Source: Clostridium beijerinckii
GTDB lineage: Bacteria > Bacillota > Clostridia > Clostridiales > Clostridiaceae
Direction of reading: 5' to 3'
DNA length: 64,000 nt
Assembly (NCBI RefSeq): GCF_036699995.1
Contig: NZ_CP144906.1
Span: 809,501 to 873,500, forward strand
In this document: positions 45,065 through 55,078 of the stretch, piece by piece
How the letters are laid out: each line of letters starts with the position of its first letter
How positions within the stretch are numbered: position 1 is the stretch's first letter
Notes under the pieces: generated by a model
Told to the model about the DNA's origin: nothing
The model's database searches: none
The model's input: only the letters and a program-made list of their open reading frames with translations
Program-made: the position numbers and the translations under genes

Positions 45065-45976
45065 ATGTCAAAAGAATTAAAATTAACAAAAAAAGACCGT
45101 ATTTCTGTTTGGTTCCGTTCATTTTTCCTTCAAGGTTCTTGGAACTATGAAAGAATGCAAAATGGTGGTTGGGCATTTGCAATGATTCCAGCAATCAGAA
45201 AATTATATAAGACTAAAGAAGAGAGAGCTGCAGCATTAGAACGTCACTTAGAGTTCTTTAACACTCACCCATATGTAGCTTCACCAGTTGTTGGTGTAAC
45301 ATTAGCTTTGGAAGAAGAACGTGCAAATGGTGCACCAATCGACAATGTAACTATTCAAGGTGTTAAGATTGGTATGATGGGACCTTTAGCTGGTATCGGA
45401 GATCCAGTTTTCTGGTTTACTGTAAGACCAATTTTAGGAGCATTAGCTGCTTCACTTGCTCTAGGTGGTAACATCCTTGGGCCAATTATATTCTTCTTCG
45501 CTTGGAATATTATCCGTATGGCATTTATGTGGTATACACAAGAGTTTGGTTACAAAGCAGGATCTCGTATTAGTGAAGATTTATCAGGTAATATGCTACA
45601 AGATATTACAAAAGGAGCATCTATCCTTGGTATGTTCATCTTAGGATCGTTAGTTAATAGATGGGTATCTGTTAAATTTGCACCAGTAGTATCATCTGTT
45701 AAATTAAGTGATGGTGCATTTATTGATTGGAGCAAACTTCCTGCTGGAGCAGAGGGTGTTAAGCAAGCTCTATTACAACAAGCATCTGGTATGTCATTAA
45801 CTGATACTAAGATTACAACACTACAAAATAACTTAGATTCATTAATTCCTGGATTCGTAGGATTATTAATTACACTTCTTTGTATGTGGTTACTTAAGAG
45901 GAAGGTATCTCCAATTATCATAATTCTTGGATTATTCATAATTGGTATTGTTTTCCACTTAATCGGTTTAATGTAG
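45065..45976 (+). CDS. manZ: PTS mannose-family EIID
   Basis: 303 residues. RSFFLQGSWNYERMQNGGWA is the EIID N-terminal signature, and GVKIGMMGPLAGIGDPVFWF is the conserved loop; membrane segments cluster in the second half. Found 19 bases after the EIIC gene with GGGAGAGG as ribosome site. A terminator follows 13 bases after the stop, so manO is at least partly separate. Confidence 0.95.
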   Translation: MSKELKLTKKDRISVWFRSFFLQGSWNYERMQNGGWAFAMIPAIRKLYKTKEERAAALERHLEFFNTHPYVASPVVGVTLALEEERANGAPIDNVTIQGVKIGMMGPLAGIGDPVFWFTVRPILGALAASLALGGNILGPIIFFFAWNIIRMAFMWYTQEFGYKAGSRISEDLSGNMLQDITKGASILGMFILGSLVNRWVSVKFAPVVSSVKLSDGAFIDWSKLPAGAEGVKQALLQQASGMSLTDTKITTLQNNLDSLIPGFVGLLITLLCMWLLKRKVSPIIIILGLFIIGIVFHLIGLM

Positions 45977-45989
45977 TACTTTTTTACTT

Positions 45990-46018
45990 AGCCTAGGCTT
46001 TTTAGCCTGGGCTTTTGT
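45990..46018 (+). terminator. Rho-independent terminator between manZ and manO
   Basis: AGCCTAGGC (45990-45998) and GCCTGGGCT (46005-46013), a 9-bp stem with one G-T pair, then TTTG. It could allow partial read-through into manO. Confidence 0.8.
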
Positions 46019-46129
46019 TAACAATATTAATAGTGTCACTTTTAATAGACTTTGGAATAATTGATAAAAACATGTAAAGAATATATAATAAAAATAAATG
46101 TGTATATAAGTAGAAAAGAGGTAGATAGG

Positions 46130-46504
46130 ATGGTTGAGTCACTCAATACAAAGGTGGATCTAGCAATTGATGCAACATCTTTTGCTGGCGTTGCAGATTA
46201 CGGCAAGATTATGATAGGTGACAAAGGTTTTGAGTTCTATAATTCTCGTGATTATCGTAAATTTATTCAAATTCCTTGGGAAGAAGTTGACTATGTCATT
46301 GCATCTGTATTATTTAAAGGAAAATGGATTCCACGATATGCAATTCGAACGAAGAAAAATGGAACATATACTTTTTCTTCTAAAGAAGCAAAGAAAGTGC
46401 TTCGTGCTGTTCGAAATTATGTTGATCCAAATCATATGGTTTATTCATTAAGTTTTGTTGATGTAGTAAAAAGAGCGGTGAAATCGGTATTTAAGAAGAG
46501 TTGA
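46130..46504 (+). CDS. manO: DUF956 family protein (ManO)
   Basis: 124 residues from ATG 46130 (AAAAGAGGT upstream; the frame opens at 46061 with a non-family leader). GKIMIGDKGFEFYNSRD and IQIPWEEVDYVIASVLFKGK match the DUF956 proteins found after manXYZ in Firmicutes. Their task is believed to be regulation or stabilisation of the mannose PTS; no catalytic residues are seen. A strong terminator follows. Confidence 0.88.
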   Translation: MVESLNTKVDLAIDATSFAGVADYGKIMIGDKGFEFYNSRDYRKFIQIPWEEVDYVIASVLFKGKWIPRYAIRTKKNGTYTFSSKEAKKVLRAVRNYVDPNHMVYSLSFVDVVKRAVKSVFKKS

Positions 46505-46623
46505 TGGACTAAAGAAATTGTGATTAAATTAGGTGAAAAATAATTTGATTTTGGCTAGTAGTTGAAAGTATTAAATAGAAAAGTGAAAAATTTTCAAATG
46601 AATGGATTGAATTTTAGGATAAG

Positions 46624-46660
46624 ACTAGATTAGTATTAATATTAATCTAGTTTTTTTTGT
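46624..46660 (+). terminator. Rho-independent terminator after manO
   Basis: ACTAGATTA (46624-46632) and TAATCTAGT (46643-46651), followed by eight T. Confidence 0.85.
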
Positions 46661-46768
46661 TGAGCAGAAAATATTTGTAACATAATTGTATCGTATTTGT
46701 AAAATCTATATATCGAAGTGATATTTAAGAATAATTTAAGTTATAATGGGTGAAAAGGAGGAGGAATT

Positions 46769-47467
46769 ATGGCTCAAAAAAGAATTTTGATCATTGAAGA
46801 TGAAGATTCCATATCAGATTTAATTTCATTATATCTTGAAAAAGAAAATTTTATTACTACAGTATCTAATACTGGCCAGGATGGCATTGAGCTTGTAGAT
46901 AGATTTAAACCTGATTTAATACTACTTGATTTAATGCTTCCAGACATAAGTGGATTTGAAGTATGTAAAAAAATTTCCAGCAAATATATTATACCTATCA
47001 TTATGATTACTGCTAAGTCTGATACTATAGATAAAATATTGGGCATGGAGCTTGGAGCAGATGACTATATTACAAAACCTTTTGATATAAGAGAGGTAAT
47101 TGTTAGGATAAAGACTGTTTTCAGAAGGATAGATCTAATAGCTGAGGCCTCAGAAGCTAATAATTCTAGTGTAATAAAGCTGAGTAATGGGATTGAAATA
47201 TATGAAGAAAGTTATGAAATTTTAAAAAATAATGAAAAAATAGAATTTACTAATAGGGAATATAGTTTATTATTATTCTTGGCTAAAAACAAAGGAAAAG
47301 TTATTTCTAGAGAGGAATTATTGGATAAAGTGTGGGGATATGATTTCATTGGAGACAGCAGAACTGTAGATATTCATATTCAAAGAATAAGGAAAAAATT
47401 AGATGAAACAAAAGGTGTATCTGTGATTGAAACTGTCTTTGGAGTTGGATACAAATTAATAGGATGA
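46769..47467 (+). CDS. OmpR/PhoB-family response regulator
   Basis: 232 residues. Receiver domain with the acidic pair (IIEDEDS), phosphorylated Asp54 (LILLDLMLPD), and conserved Thr/Lys (MITAKS, ITKPFD). The C-terminal winged helix (about 130-230) has REYSLLLFLAKNKGKVISRE and SRTVDIHIQRIRKKL. AAAGGAGGAGG precedes the ATG. The cognate kinase gene follows after 10 bases. No regulatory target is certain; the secreted protein at 50.4 kb is a candidate. Confidence 0.95.
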   Translation: MAQKRILIIEDEDSISDLISLYLEKENFITTVSNTGQDGIELVDRFKPDLILLDLMLPDISGFEVCKKISSKYIIPIIMITAKSDTIDKILGMELGADDYITKPFDIREVIVRIKTVFRRIDLIAEASEANNSSVIKLSNGIEIYEESYEILKNNEKIEFTNREYSLLLFLAKNKGKVISREELLDKVWGYDFIGDSRTVDIHIQRIRKKLDETKGVSVIETVFGVGYKLIG

Positions 47468-47477
47468 GGAAGCTATT

Positions 47478-48941
47478 ATGAAAAATTCAATACAATCGAA
47501 AATTTTAATTTCATTTTCTATTATTATATATATAGGTCTTTCTATACTTCTTTTTGCTTCCTATAAACTTACTGAGCAAAATGATAATAACATAGTTTAC
47601 GCTGATATGATTGAAGCAAAAAAAAATATGGATCAATATTTAAGACAATACTTTTTAATTAATAATATTGATTTTAATGAGGCTTCAATAATAGCAAATG
47701 CTAATGATATATCAGTGCAATTGAGTTCAATCGTTGGAGACAATGCGGAGATCTATAATTTAAATGGTAATGAAATATCGCATAATTCAGAGAAAAATAA
47801 TATAGAGAATGATAATAATAAAGATTTAACTGATGCAATGAACGGGAAAATCAGCTATGTTACAACCTTTTACGGGGATAAGGCCAAGGTTAGCTTATCG
47901 TATCCCATAGAGGTAGATGAAAATTATATTGGAATTCTAAGATACACAAAAGATTATACACAACTTTTCAATAGTACTAAAAGATTTAGATATGTTATTA
48001 ATATTCTTGTTATAGTAATTTTTAGTATGGTATTCATAGCAGCAGCTATCATATCAAGAAGAATTACTAAACCTATTAAAAAACTTGAAGAGATTACGGA
48101 AGAGATATCAAATGGTAATTTTGACATTAACATAGATGTAAATTCGGATGATGAAATAGGGGATTTGGCAAAAAGATTTAAAATGATGGTAAAAAAAATA
48201 GAAGAACAGATAGAAATTATACGAGGAGATAGAGACATGTTAAAGGAATTGCAAGCTCAGAATAAAATTTTCTTTGATAATGTAACACATGAGCTTAAGA
48301 CTCCGATTACTGTAATCATGGGATATGCACAGGCTATACAAGATAATGAGATCACTAATAAGAAATTATTCGATAAATCAATTGCTTATATCTTTAATGA
48401 AAGTAAAAGATTAAATAATATGGTGGTGGAATTATTAGAACTTTCGAAAACTTCCTCAACAAATTTTAGTTATCACTTTGAAAATGTTGATATTTCTGAA
48501 CTTATAAGAATGACTACTGATGAAATGAAGATTAAAGGGAAAAAATATAATATTAATATTTGCTGTAGTGTAATGGATAATCTTTTGTTAAAGGGTGACA
48601 GAGAAAGATTAAAGGAAGTTCTGATTAATCTTATCGATAATTCAATAAAATATGGAAAGGTGAATTCTAAAGTTGAGGTAAGTGCTTATAAAGAGAGTAA
48701 TACCATTCTTATAAGAGTTAAGGATGAGGGAGAGGGGATCTCGGAAGAAAATATTGAAAAACTGTTTGAGCCTTTTTATAGAGCATCAAAAAAGATTTCC
48801 AGAGAATTAGGCAGTGCAGGACTTGGGTTAACTATAGTCAAAAGCATTATTGAAAAACATGGAGGAAATATTGAGGTTAAAAGCAAGATAAATGAAGGCA
48901 CCGAAGTAATTATAAGATTTGAGGAGCATGAGTTATGCTAA
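47478..48941 (+). CDS. Membrane sensor histidine kinase
   Basis: 487 residues. Membrane segments at about 10-30 and 170-195 enclose an extracytoplasmic sensor domain of about 140 residues. A HAMP linker follows (SRRITKPIKKLEEITEEISN), then HisKA with His271 (DNVTHELKTPITVIMG) and a HATPase domain with NLIDNSIKYG, DEGEGISEENIEKLFEPFYR and GSAGLGLTIVKSI. It phosphorylates the response regulator just upstream. It overlaps the next gene by 7 bases, so that protein is likely part of the same signalling unit. Confidence 0.94.
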   Translation: MKNSIQSKILISFSIIIYIGLSILLFASYKLTEQNDNNIVYADMIEAKKNMDQYLRQYFLINNIDFNEASIIANANDISVQLSSIVGDNAEIYNLNGNEISHNSEKNNIENDNNKDLTDAMNGKISYVTTFYGDKAKVSLSYPIEVDENYIGILRYTKDYTQLFNSTKRFRYVINILVIVIFSMVFIAAAIISRRITKPIKKLEEITEEISNGNFDINIDVNSDDEIGDLAKRFKMMVKKIEEQIEIIRGDRDMLKELQAQNKIFFDNVTHELKTPITVIMGYAQAIQDNEITNKKLFDKSIAYIFNESKRLNNMVVELLELSKTSSTNFSYHFENVDISELIRMTTDEMKIKGKKYNINICCSVMDNLLLKGDRERLKEVLINLIDNSIKYGKVNSKVEVSAYKESNTILIRVKDEGEGISEENIEKLFEPFYRASKKISRELGSAGLGLTIVKSIIEKHGGNIEVKSKINEGTEVIIRFEEHELC

Positions 48942-50185
48942 AGTTTAATGATTTTAAAAAGCTAAGAAATTCTTTCTCATTATTTATAACTTTATGCATT
49001 TTTATCTTTGGTTTTTATATGATAGGATTTATTTGCATGAAGAATAGTAACACAACAAATCCCGTGATAATAGAAAAAGATCTGTTTACGGATTCTAACT
49101 TAAATAAGAGAGTTCAGGACTTTGTAATAAGTCATGTTGAACAAATAAAGATTCCTAATATTTATTATAACAAGTATGACTATATTGATAATCATCTAAT
49201 GGAAGCCATGGTATATGATTCAGAAACGGGAATGCCAGAATTAAGCATCTTTGATAAAAATAATAGTAATATTTCTTATTTGAATAATAATATGGATTCC
49301 TCCTATATGGGAAAGATGAATGCAGCTTATACTTTTGAACAAAAAATAATGATGAATCTGTATAGTGATACCAGCAGTAATTATAATGAATTTCATCAAG
49401 ATATATCTCCAGATGGACAGAAAATATTAGAACTCTTTGCAAATGATGACTATACCATTGGAACTAAACTATATGATGTTGCACTTAAAGAAGAAACATC
49501 TACTTATGATGAAGCTTTTCCTGTATGCTGGCTTCCAGATAGCAGTGGATTTGTAGGGGTAGATGACTATTTATTTATACAAAGTGTAAAAAGCGTAGAA
49601 AGAAAAAATTTGTTAAAGGTAGATGAGATTATAGGTAAAACTACTGACGAGGCATCAGAAAAGAGAAACTTTGCTTTAGAAAATTTAACTGGGGGCATTG
49701 ATCTTAAGGTATCTAAAGATGGGAAGTATGCATACATTTTTTCAAGAAACACAGAGGAAAACAATTTGACTAACTTATTTAGTGTGAATCTAGAGGATGG
49801 GACTTTTACCAAGACAGATGTGCAAGGGATAATTAATAATATGGTATCTTTATCTTCAGATACGTTATTGATACAAGGTAAAATAAGCGGAAAAACTGGG
49901 ACTTTTTTATATAATATAAAGGAAAATGACTTTAAAAACATTCTTAGGGAAGAAGCATTAAGCATTCAGGTATCTCCTGATGGAGAAAAAATAGCCTATA
50001 CTGTACAAAACGGTGATACAAGAGATATACATATGGCTTATATAAATTCTGATAATATTAGTAATGACGAAGTGATTTATACGGATCGTAACTATATATC
50101 TACAATAAGATGGACTAGAGACAGCAGAAGGTTGTCATGTATAGTAAATAACATAATATATGAATTTTCTTTCAAGAATATGTGA
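48935..50185 (+). CDS. Membrane-anchored TolB/propeller-like protein
   Basis: 416 residues. One N-terminal membrane anchor (SLFITLCIFIFGFYMIGFIC) leaves the rest outside the cell. The outer part has repeats like those of TolB-type beta-propellers: DISPDGQKILELFA, VCWLPDSSGFVGVDDYLFI, LKVSKDGKYAYIFSR, QVSPDGEKIAYTVQ and IRWTRDSRRLSCIV. Coupled to the kinase by a 7-base overlap, it may be a ligand-binding accessory of the sensor. No enzyme motif is seen. Confidence 0.75.
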   Translation: MLKFNDFKKLRNSFSLFITLCIFIFGFYMIGFICMKNSNTTNPVIIEKDLFTDSNLNKRVQDFVISHVEQIKIPNIYYNKYDYIDNHLMEAMVYDSETGMPELSIFDKNNSNISYLNNNMDSSYMGKMNAAYTFEQKIMMNLYSDTSSNYNEFHQDISPDGQKILELFANDDYTIGTKLYDVALKEETSTYDEAFPVCWLPDSSGFVGVDDYLFIQSVKSVERKNLLKVDEIIGKTTDEASEKRNFALENLTGGIDLKVSKDGKYAYIFSRNTEENNLTNLFSVNLEDGTFTKTDVQGIINNMVSLSSDTLLIQGKISGKTGTFLYNIKENDFKNILREEALSIQVSPDGEKIAYTVQNGDTRDIHMAYINSDNISNDEVIYTDRNYISTIRWTRDSRRLSCIVNNIIYEFSFKNM

Positions 50186-50288
50186 TATTGTAATAAGAAA
50201 TAATGATTAAACAGTTTGTTTACAAATCTGAAATAACTGTCATTATCTCTGAAATATATGGGAGCTATAATAGAAGTATGGAATAGAA

Positions 50289-50365
50289 CTTAACTCTTAT
50301 TAGATAAGATTAAAAAAAAGATAACTCACATGTGTGATAATATTAAGAAGAAATTTAGAGTTAAG
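50289..50365. promoter_or_regulatory. Spaced inverted repeat upstream of the secreted protein gene
   Basis: CTTAACTCT (50289-50297) and AGAGTTAAG (50357-50365), 9 bp, perfect, 59 bases apart, in the 217-base region before the secreted protein gene. It may be a pair of regulator half-sites or an RNA stem in the leader. Confidence 0.4.
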
Positions 50366-50402
50366 ATTATTCTAAATAAAATTATTAAGGAGATTATTTA
50401 TC

Positions 50403-51215
50403 ATGAAAAAAACAATGATAGTAGCTGCTATTGCTGCAGTGATGGTTACTTCAATTTCAAGTTATGCTGCAACTAATATTAATCAAAAGGCTTCAAATGA
50501 AAGTACACAAAACTTGGCAGTAGAGTCTAATGGTGTAGAAGTCACAAACAATCAAGAGAAGTCTAATGGGAACATAGAATATACAAAAATAACATATACT
50601 ACGGAAAAAGACGGGTTATCTGACATTACTGAAACTTGGGTGAATCCAAAGACTTTTGATTTTAGACAGGATATAAAAAGATCAGGTGCTGTAAGTGAAA
50701 GTGAAGTACAGAAGAATGATGACGCGAAAAAAGATGCAGAAAAAAAGAAGGCAGCAGTAGCTGATAGCCCAAAGTACACAAGTACTTATATTGAAAATAG
50801 TGGAAAACACGTAGCAAATATAATAAGAGATGATAATGGAAATTCAGTAAAAGGTAATGAATATGATGTAACTCAAAAAGAGGCGGATTCTGAGGTACAA
50901 ATTATACAAAAGAATCAAACATTTGCTGCTATGAAGTCATTATATGCTAATCCAGCAGATTGGAAAGATGAAGGTACAGAGACTACTTCAGACGGGAAAG
51001 TATTAAAGAAAATTTCATCTGGGGACAAAAATGGAGAGGAAATGCATCTTCTTTATCTTAATGAAGATGGCCTTCCAGTTAAATCAGAATTATATATGAA
51101 TGGACAACTTGCTGGAGTGGGTACTATGGAATATAAGCTTATTCAAGATGATGGAAAGATTTTTGATACAAGTGGAGTACAATTACAGCCGCTTAATATA
51201 GAGCAAAGTAAATAA
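50403..51215 (+). CDS. Secreted protein of unknown function
   Basis: 270 residues with AAGGAG before the ATG. A signal peptide is clear: MKKTMIVAAIAAVMVTSISS, then YAAT with cleavage near residue 22-24. The mature part is polar and Lys/Asp/Glu rich, with a charged helix (NDDAKKDAEKKKAAV) and beta segments (TKITYTTEKDGLSDITETWV, MHLLYLNEDGLPVKSELYM) that resemble outer-surface sigma regulator or LolA-like folds only loosely. No catalytic motif. It follows the two-component/propeller genes in the same direction and may be their target or ligand. Confidence 0.65.
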   Translation: MKKTMIVAAIAAVMVTSISSYAATNINQKASNESTQNLAVESNGVEVTNNQEKSNGNIEYTKITYTTEKDGLSDITETWVNPKTFDFRQDIKRSGAVSESEVQKNDDAKKDAEKKKAAVADSPKYTSTYIENSGKHVANIIRDDNGNSVKGNEYDVTQKEADSEVQIIQKNQTFAAMKSLYANPADWKDEGTETTSDGKVLKKISSGDKNGEEMHLLYLNEDGLPVKSELYMNGQLAGVGTMEYKLIQDDGKIFDTSGVQLQPLNIEQSK

Positions 51216-51334
51216 GAAAATCTATATAAAGACTATCAAATATTATTAATTAATAAAAATAAATTTATAATGAAAACATAATATGTGCCGGATTCCAAAT
51301 GTTATGTATCTCCTTTACCATGACCATGAAACCT

Positions 51335-51388
51335 ACGACCATTTGCATGTGGCTTAAATAGCTGCTTACAAGTGGTCGTGTTTTTTTA
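51335..51388 (+). terminator. Rho-independent terminator, recurrent type
   Basis: ACGACCATTTG (51335-51345) pairs with CAAGTGGTCGT (51369-51379), then G and a run of T. Almost identical to the terminator at 35746-35799, including the loop. Confidence 0.85.
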
Positions 51389-51449
51389 TTGTAGCTCTAT
51401 TTATAATGAATTTTAATTAGATAATAATATTTGTTTTAATTTTATAGTA

Positions 51450-52244
51450 TTACTGATTTATAAAAGTAACCTCTAATGGATCTTTATCAACTAATCTTGG
51501 ATAAGTATATTTAGGATATCCCACCATAATAGCACCAGTGATTTTCTTATTTTCAGGGATGTTAAATAATTTAAGTAATGGAGAATTATCTTTCATAGCA
51601 ATTCTTTCAAACATCCCCGCCCAACATGATCCTAAGCCTAGTGTTGGCGCATATAGCTCCAAATATGTTAATGAAAGAATTGAATTTTCTCTTCCTCGTG
51701 GAAAGTTTGAATTAGCAGTTGCTAGGACAAGGCTAGATGCTCCACGCAAAATTGTATCAATTCCTTTTTCACGGTATGGCTTTGTAAATTCACTCGATAC
51801 ATTATCCTTTTCAAATTCTTCAATGACAATTTTAACAGCTTTATCAAGTATTTTTCTATCATCAATGATAGTATAAGATATTCCTTGAAGATTATGTCCA
51901 CTAGGAGCAAAATGTGCAATATTCACAAGATCTATTAATTTTTCTCTTTGGACAGGAGTTTCTTTATATGAACGGATTGAACGCCTTGAACGAAGAAAGT
52001 TTTCTGCTTCCTCAGGACTTAGTTTTGGAAATTTTTTCGAGCTGGTTTGATTGGCTAATGGTGTTTTTATATTATCAATTGCTTTCATTGGGCATATAGC
52101 TACACAATGACCACAGGAAATACACTCATCACCGCAAATTTCTTTAGGTCCATTTTCACTAAGTTCTAATACACGTTCTGGGCACTCATTTACGCACAAA
52201 CCACATTTAATACATTTATCTTGATTTACAGTTATCAAATTCAT
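51450..52244 (-). CDS. Ferredoxin-nitroreductase fusion protein
   Basis: 264 residues from ATG 52244 (AAAGGAGAAG upstream; the frame opens at 52271). The first 60 residues carry two 4Fe-4S motifs (CIKCGLCVNECP and CISCGHCVAICP). From about residue 75 a nitroreductase-family flavin domain follows: RSRRSIRSYKETPVQREKL, APSGHNLQGISYTI and LGLGSCWAGMFERIA. The protein should take electrons from ferredoxins and reduce an unknown acceptor using FMN; it is common in clostridia. It is transcribed alone. A cytoplasmic location is expected. Confidence 0.9.
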   Translation of the reverse strand: MNLITVNQDKCIKCGLCVNECPERVLELSENGPKEICGDECISCGHCVAICPMKAIDNIKTPLANQTSSKKFPKLSPEEAENFLRSRRSIRSYKETPVQREKLIDLVNIAHFAPSGHNLQGISYTIIDDRKILDKAVKIVIEEFEKDNVSSEFTKPYREKGIDTILRGASSLVLATANSNFPRGRENSILSLTYLELYAPTLGLGSCWAGMFERIAMKDNSPLLKLFNIPENKKITGAIMVGYPKYTYPRLVDKDPLEVTFINQ

Positions 52245-52584
52245 TTTTATCTTCTCCTTTACTTTAAACATATTCAGCTAAATAATAAGGTTTATTTAAT
52301 AGGTATCATTGTATTAAAGATATATATAGATTTCCAATTTAAGAATTCAATTTATTAGATGAACATATTTATAAAGCTTCTAAAATTTTAAGTTTATATC
52401 TTCACTAGAAATCATAAATATAATGAAAGTAAATTCTTTTTAATCCATTATACAATTAAAGAATTCTTTTAAATAGATGATAAATTATCATAGGATAAAT
52501 AGTCATGGCAGTATTACTACTAAATAATTTTTTTAGGAATATCAGCTTGTTATTTTTGTATTATATTTTGAAGCATTTCACAAA
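52245..52584. other. Intergenic region with no clear feature
   Basis: 340 AT-rich bases between two minus-strand genes. It must hold the promoter of the ferredoxin-nitroreductase gene and the 3' end of the MFS transcript, but I see no convincing hairpin or promoter boxes. Confidence 0.4.
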
Positions 52585-53826
52585 TTACTGATGAGTTGGT
52601 TGATTTTTAGAGGTAAATGCACTTGAGGATTTAGTGTTATTTTCTCTATTTAAAAGATTATTAGTGATTAAATAATAAACACACGCTAGTAAAAGTACAC
52701 TGCAACTTGCAATTGTAATTCCAATAACACCAAATGAATGATATACAGAGGTACTTATCCATGAACCAAGGGACCCACCTAAGTAATATCCAACCATGTA
52801 AAGGGAATTTAATCTACTGTGATTTTGGAGACTAAGTTTATAAATACGTCCTTGGTTTAAAGACATATTCATTCTTGAACCAACATCTAAAGTAAAGGTC
52901 ACAAGAATTATAATTATAAGTTTAGACCAGCCTATACCTAAGATTAAAAAAGAGATAAACATTATAGCTAAAGCAAAAAGGTTCCATAAGCTTACTTTTT
53001 TGCTATTTGTAAGTTTTCCAGAAAATCCAGCGGCTAACGCACCTGCTATACCTAAAAAGCCGAAGAGTCCAACTATTGCACTTCCATAATTATAAGGAGA
53101 ACTTTCTAAAATAAAGGACAATGAGACCCAGAAAATATTAAAGGCACAAAAGGCAGCAGCACCAAAAACTATTGTTTCTCTTAATACTTTTTCTTTTTTT
53201 AATAATGGAGGTAAAGATAGTATGATATTTTTATATGAACTTTCCTTTTCTACATTATCCTTTGGGAGAGAATAAAATAAGTATACTGCAAAAATTAATA
53301 GAACTATTGCTGCAAATTCATGTACTCCTCTCCAGCCAATTAATTGGCCTAGAACTCCACCTAGAACTCTACCGAGTAAAACTCCAAGAAATACTCCGGT
53401 TAATAAGTGACCAACTATTATACCTCGTTTTTCTGACGAAATATTTGACGAAACAAATGGGATTATAAGCTGTGCCGAAACACTTGAAATCCCCATAAAA
53501 AAGCCTACAATTACTATTAAATTAAAGGTAGAGACTAAAGTCATTAAATATAATAATATAGCTGAACAAATAATACTTAAAATGACTAATAGTTTTCTAC
53601 TATACCTGTCTCCTAGTGGAACAATGAACAACAATCCCATTGTATAGCCCATCTGTATAGCTGTTACAAGCTTACCAGATGATGAAGCAGGCATAAAAAA
53701 ATCATTGGAAATATTGGTCAATAAAACTTGATCGTAGTACAAATTAGCTACTATAATTGCACAAATAATTGATAAAATTAATAATAATTTGTTTGAAAAA
53801 TTTTTGTTTTCTAAAGCTTTATTCAT
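52585..53826 (-). CDS. MFS transporter
   Basis: 413 residues from ATG 53826 (GAGGAAG upstream; an in-frame GTG at 53832 is possible). About 12 membrane segments; VPLGDRYSRKLLVIL is the loop 2-3 motif of the family. The first half matches YbcL/NepI-like efflux carriers of small metabolites by general look only. It is divergent from the XRE regulator gene at 54049, with a 222-base shared control region, so that regulator probably controls it. Confidence 0.85.
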   Translation of the reverse strand: MNKALENKNFSNKLLLILSIICAIIVANLYYDQVLLTNISNDFFMPASSSGKLVTAIQMGYTMGLLFIVPLGDRYSRKLLVILSIICSAILLYLMTLVSTFNLIVIVGFFMGISSVSAQLIIPFVSSNISSEKRGIIVGHLLTGVFLGVLLGRVLGGVLGQLIGWRGVHEFAAIVLLIFAVYLFYSLPKDNVEKESSYKNIILSLPPLLKKEKVLRETIVFGAAAFCAFNIFWVSLSFILESSPYNYGSAIVGLFGFLGIAGALAAGFSGKLTNSKKVSLWNLFALAIMFISFLILGIGWSKLIIIILVTFTLDVGSRMNMSLNQGRIYKLSLQNHSRLNSLYMVGYYLGGSLGSWISTSVYHSFGVIGITIASCSVLLLACVYYLITNNLLNRENNTKSSSAFTSKNQPTHQ

Positions 53827-54048
53827 TTTCACATCTTCCTCTCTATAGCTTATGAAGATAGTGTATAATGAAAGTATTATTTTAAATAGAACCTAAGTTA
53901 TCATATGATTAATAATACTATGTTTAGCAGACCTTAATCATAATTCTAAAAATATTGCAAGAATTTTAGCCGCAATTGTGAAATGTGCATTGTGAATTAC
54001 AACATATATAATAATAAAGTTTATATGAATAGAGATGGGGCGGTAATA

Positions 54049-54867
54049 ATGATATCTAAAAACAAAGAACTTGGATTATTTTTAAAAAAGAAAAGATCCA
54101 CATTAAGACCAGAACAATTTGGACTCAAATTTGATAAAAAAAGAAGGGTGAAAGGATTAAAGAGAGAGGAAGTCGCTGATTTAGCTGGAGTAAGTATTGA
54201 CTGGTATGTGCGTATTGAACAAGGACAAGATGTTAATCCATCAATAGATGTGTTACTTTCCTTGAGTAGAGTTTTGCAATTAAATAATGAAGAAAAAATA
54301 TATTTATTTAATTTATCAGATAAGAAATTACCTGTAGAAGACTTTGCAGCTGTTACTATTTCTAATACATTACAAAAATTCTTAGACAATCAAAATCCAA
54401 GTATAGCTTATGTTACTGATAGTAAATTAACAATGATTGGATGGAATATGGCGGCACTAAAAGTTTATGGTAATTATGAAGAAATGAATGAAAAAGAAAG
54501 AAACTCGGTTTGGAGAGCTTTTAATGATGATTATCTAAAAGAACTGTTAGATAATTGGGAAGGGCATTCTAAATTGCGTGTTGAACAATTGAGAGCAAAT
54601 TACGGCTATTATGAGAATGATAATACAATAAATGCAATTATAAATGAATTAAATGAAAAAGATCCTCTATTTAATAAATGGTGGAATAATCAAGGTATTA
54701 TGGGAACACCAGAAGGTCAAAAACTTTTGCATCATCCTTTAGTAGGGGATTTATACTTAAGTTATATTTCATTTAGGTCCACAGAAATAGAGGGAGCAAG
54801 TATCACCATTCAAATGCCTATAGATGATGACACGAAAAATAAATTAAAACAGCTTATCTTAGAATAA
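54049..54867 (+). CDS. XRE-type HTH regulator with MmyB-like sensor domain
   Basis: 272 residues from ATG 54049 (GGGGCGG upstream; the frame is open from 53983). The HTH is at about 10-75: FLKKKRSTLRPEQFGL, RVKGLKREEVADLAGVSIDW, YVRIEQGQDVNPSIDVLLSL. The C-terminal part (about 105-270) has the MmyB/PAS-like ligand-binding look: YVTDSKLTMIGWNMAAL, and HHPLVGDLYLSYISFR. Regulators of this type often control a neighbouring oxidoreductase or transporter; here the divergent MFS gene is the obvious target. Confidence 0.9.
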   Translation: MISKNKELGLFLKKKRSTLRPEQFGLKFDKKRRVKGLKREEVADLAGVSIDWYVRIEQGQDVNPSIDVLLSLSRVLQLNNEEKIYLFNLSDKKLPVEDFAAVTISNTLQKFLDNQNPSIAYVTDSKLTMIGWNMAALKVYGNYEEMNEKERNSVWRAFNDDYLKELLDNWEGHSKLRVEQLRANYGYYENDNTINAIINELNEKDPLFNKWWNNQGIMGTPEGQKLLHHPLVGDLYLSYISFRSTEIEGASITIQMPIDDDTKNKLKQLILE

Positions 54868-55078
54868 ATAATATTTATCATTAAGCTTATTGCTCTTAAT
54901 GGAATCATAATTATGCCATATTTTTAGCACAAGAATTCAGAATAATGTATCACGTTATTTCTTTCCAGTAATAGTCATAAAAGCTCTGTAAATTATAAAT
55001 TGATTTATAAAGTTAACTTGTAACAAAAACGGAAGTGAGTTATAATTGTTGATAATATCAATTAATTTGGAGGCGAAT

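Noticed and set aside
51538..51876. 112-residue plus-strand open frame inside the ferredoxin-nitroreductase gene
   Set aside because: Antisense shadow of a gene with clear cluster and flavin motifs.
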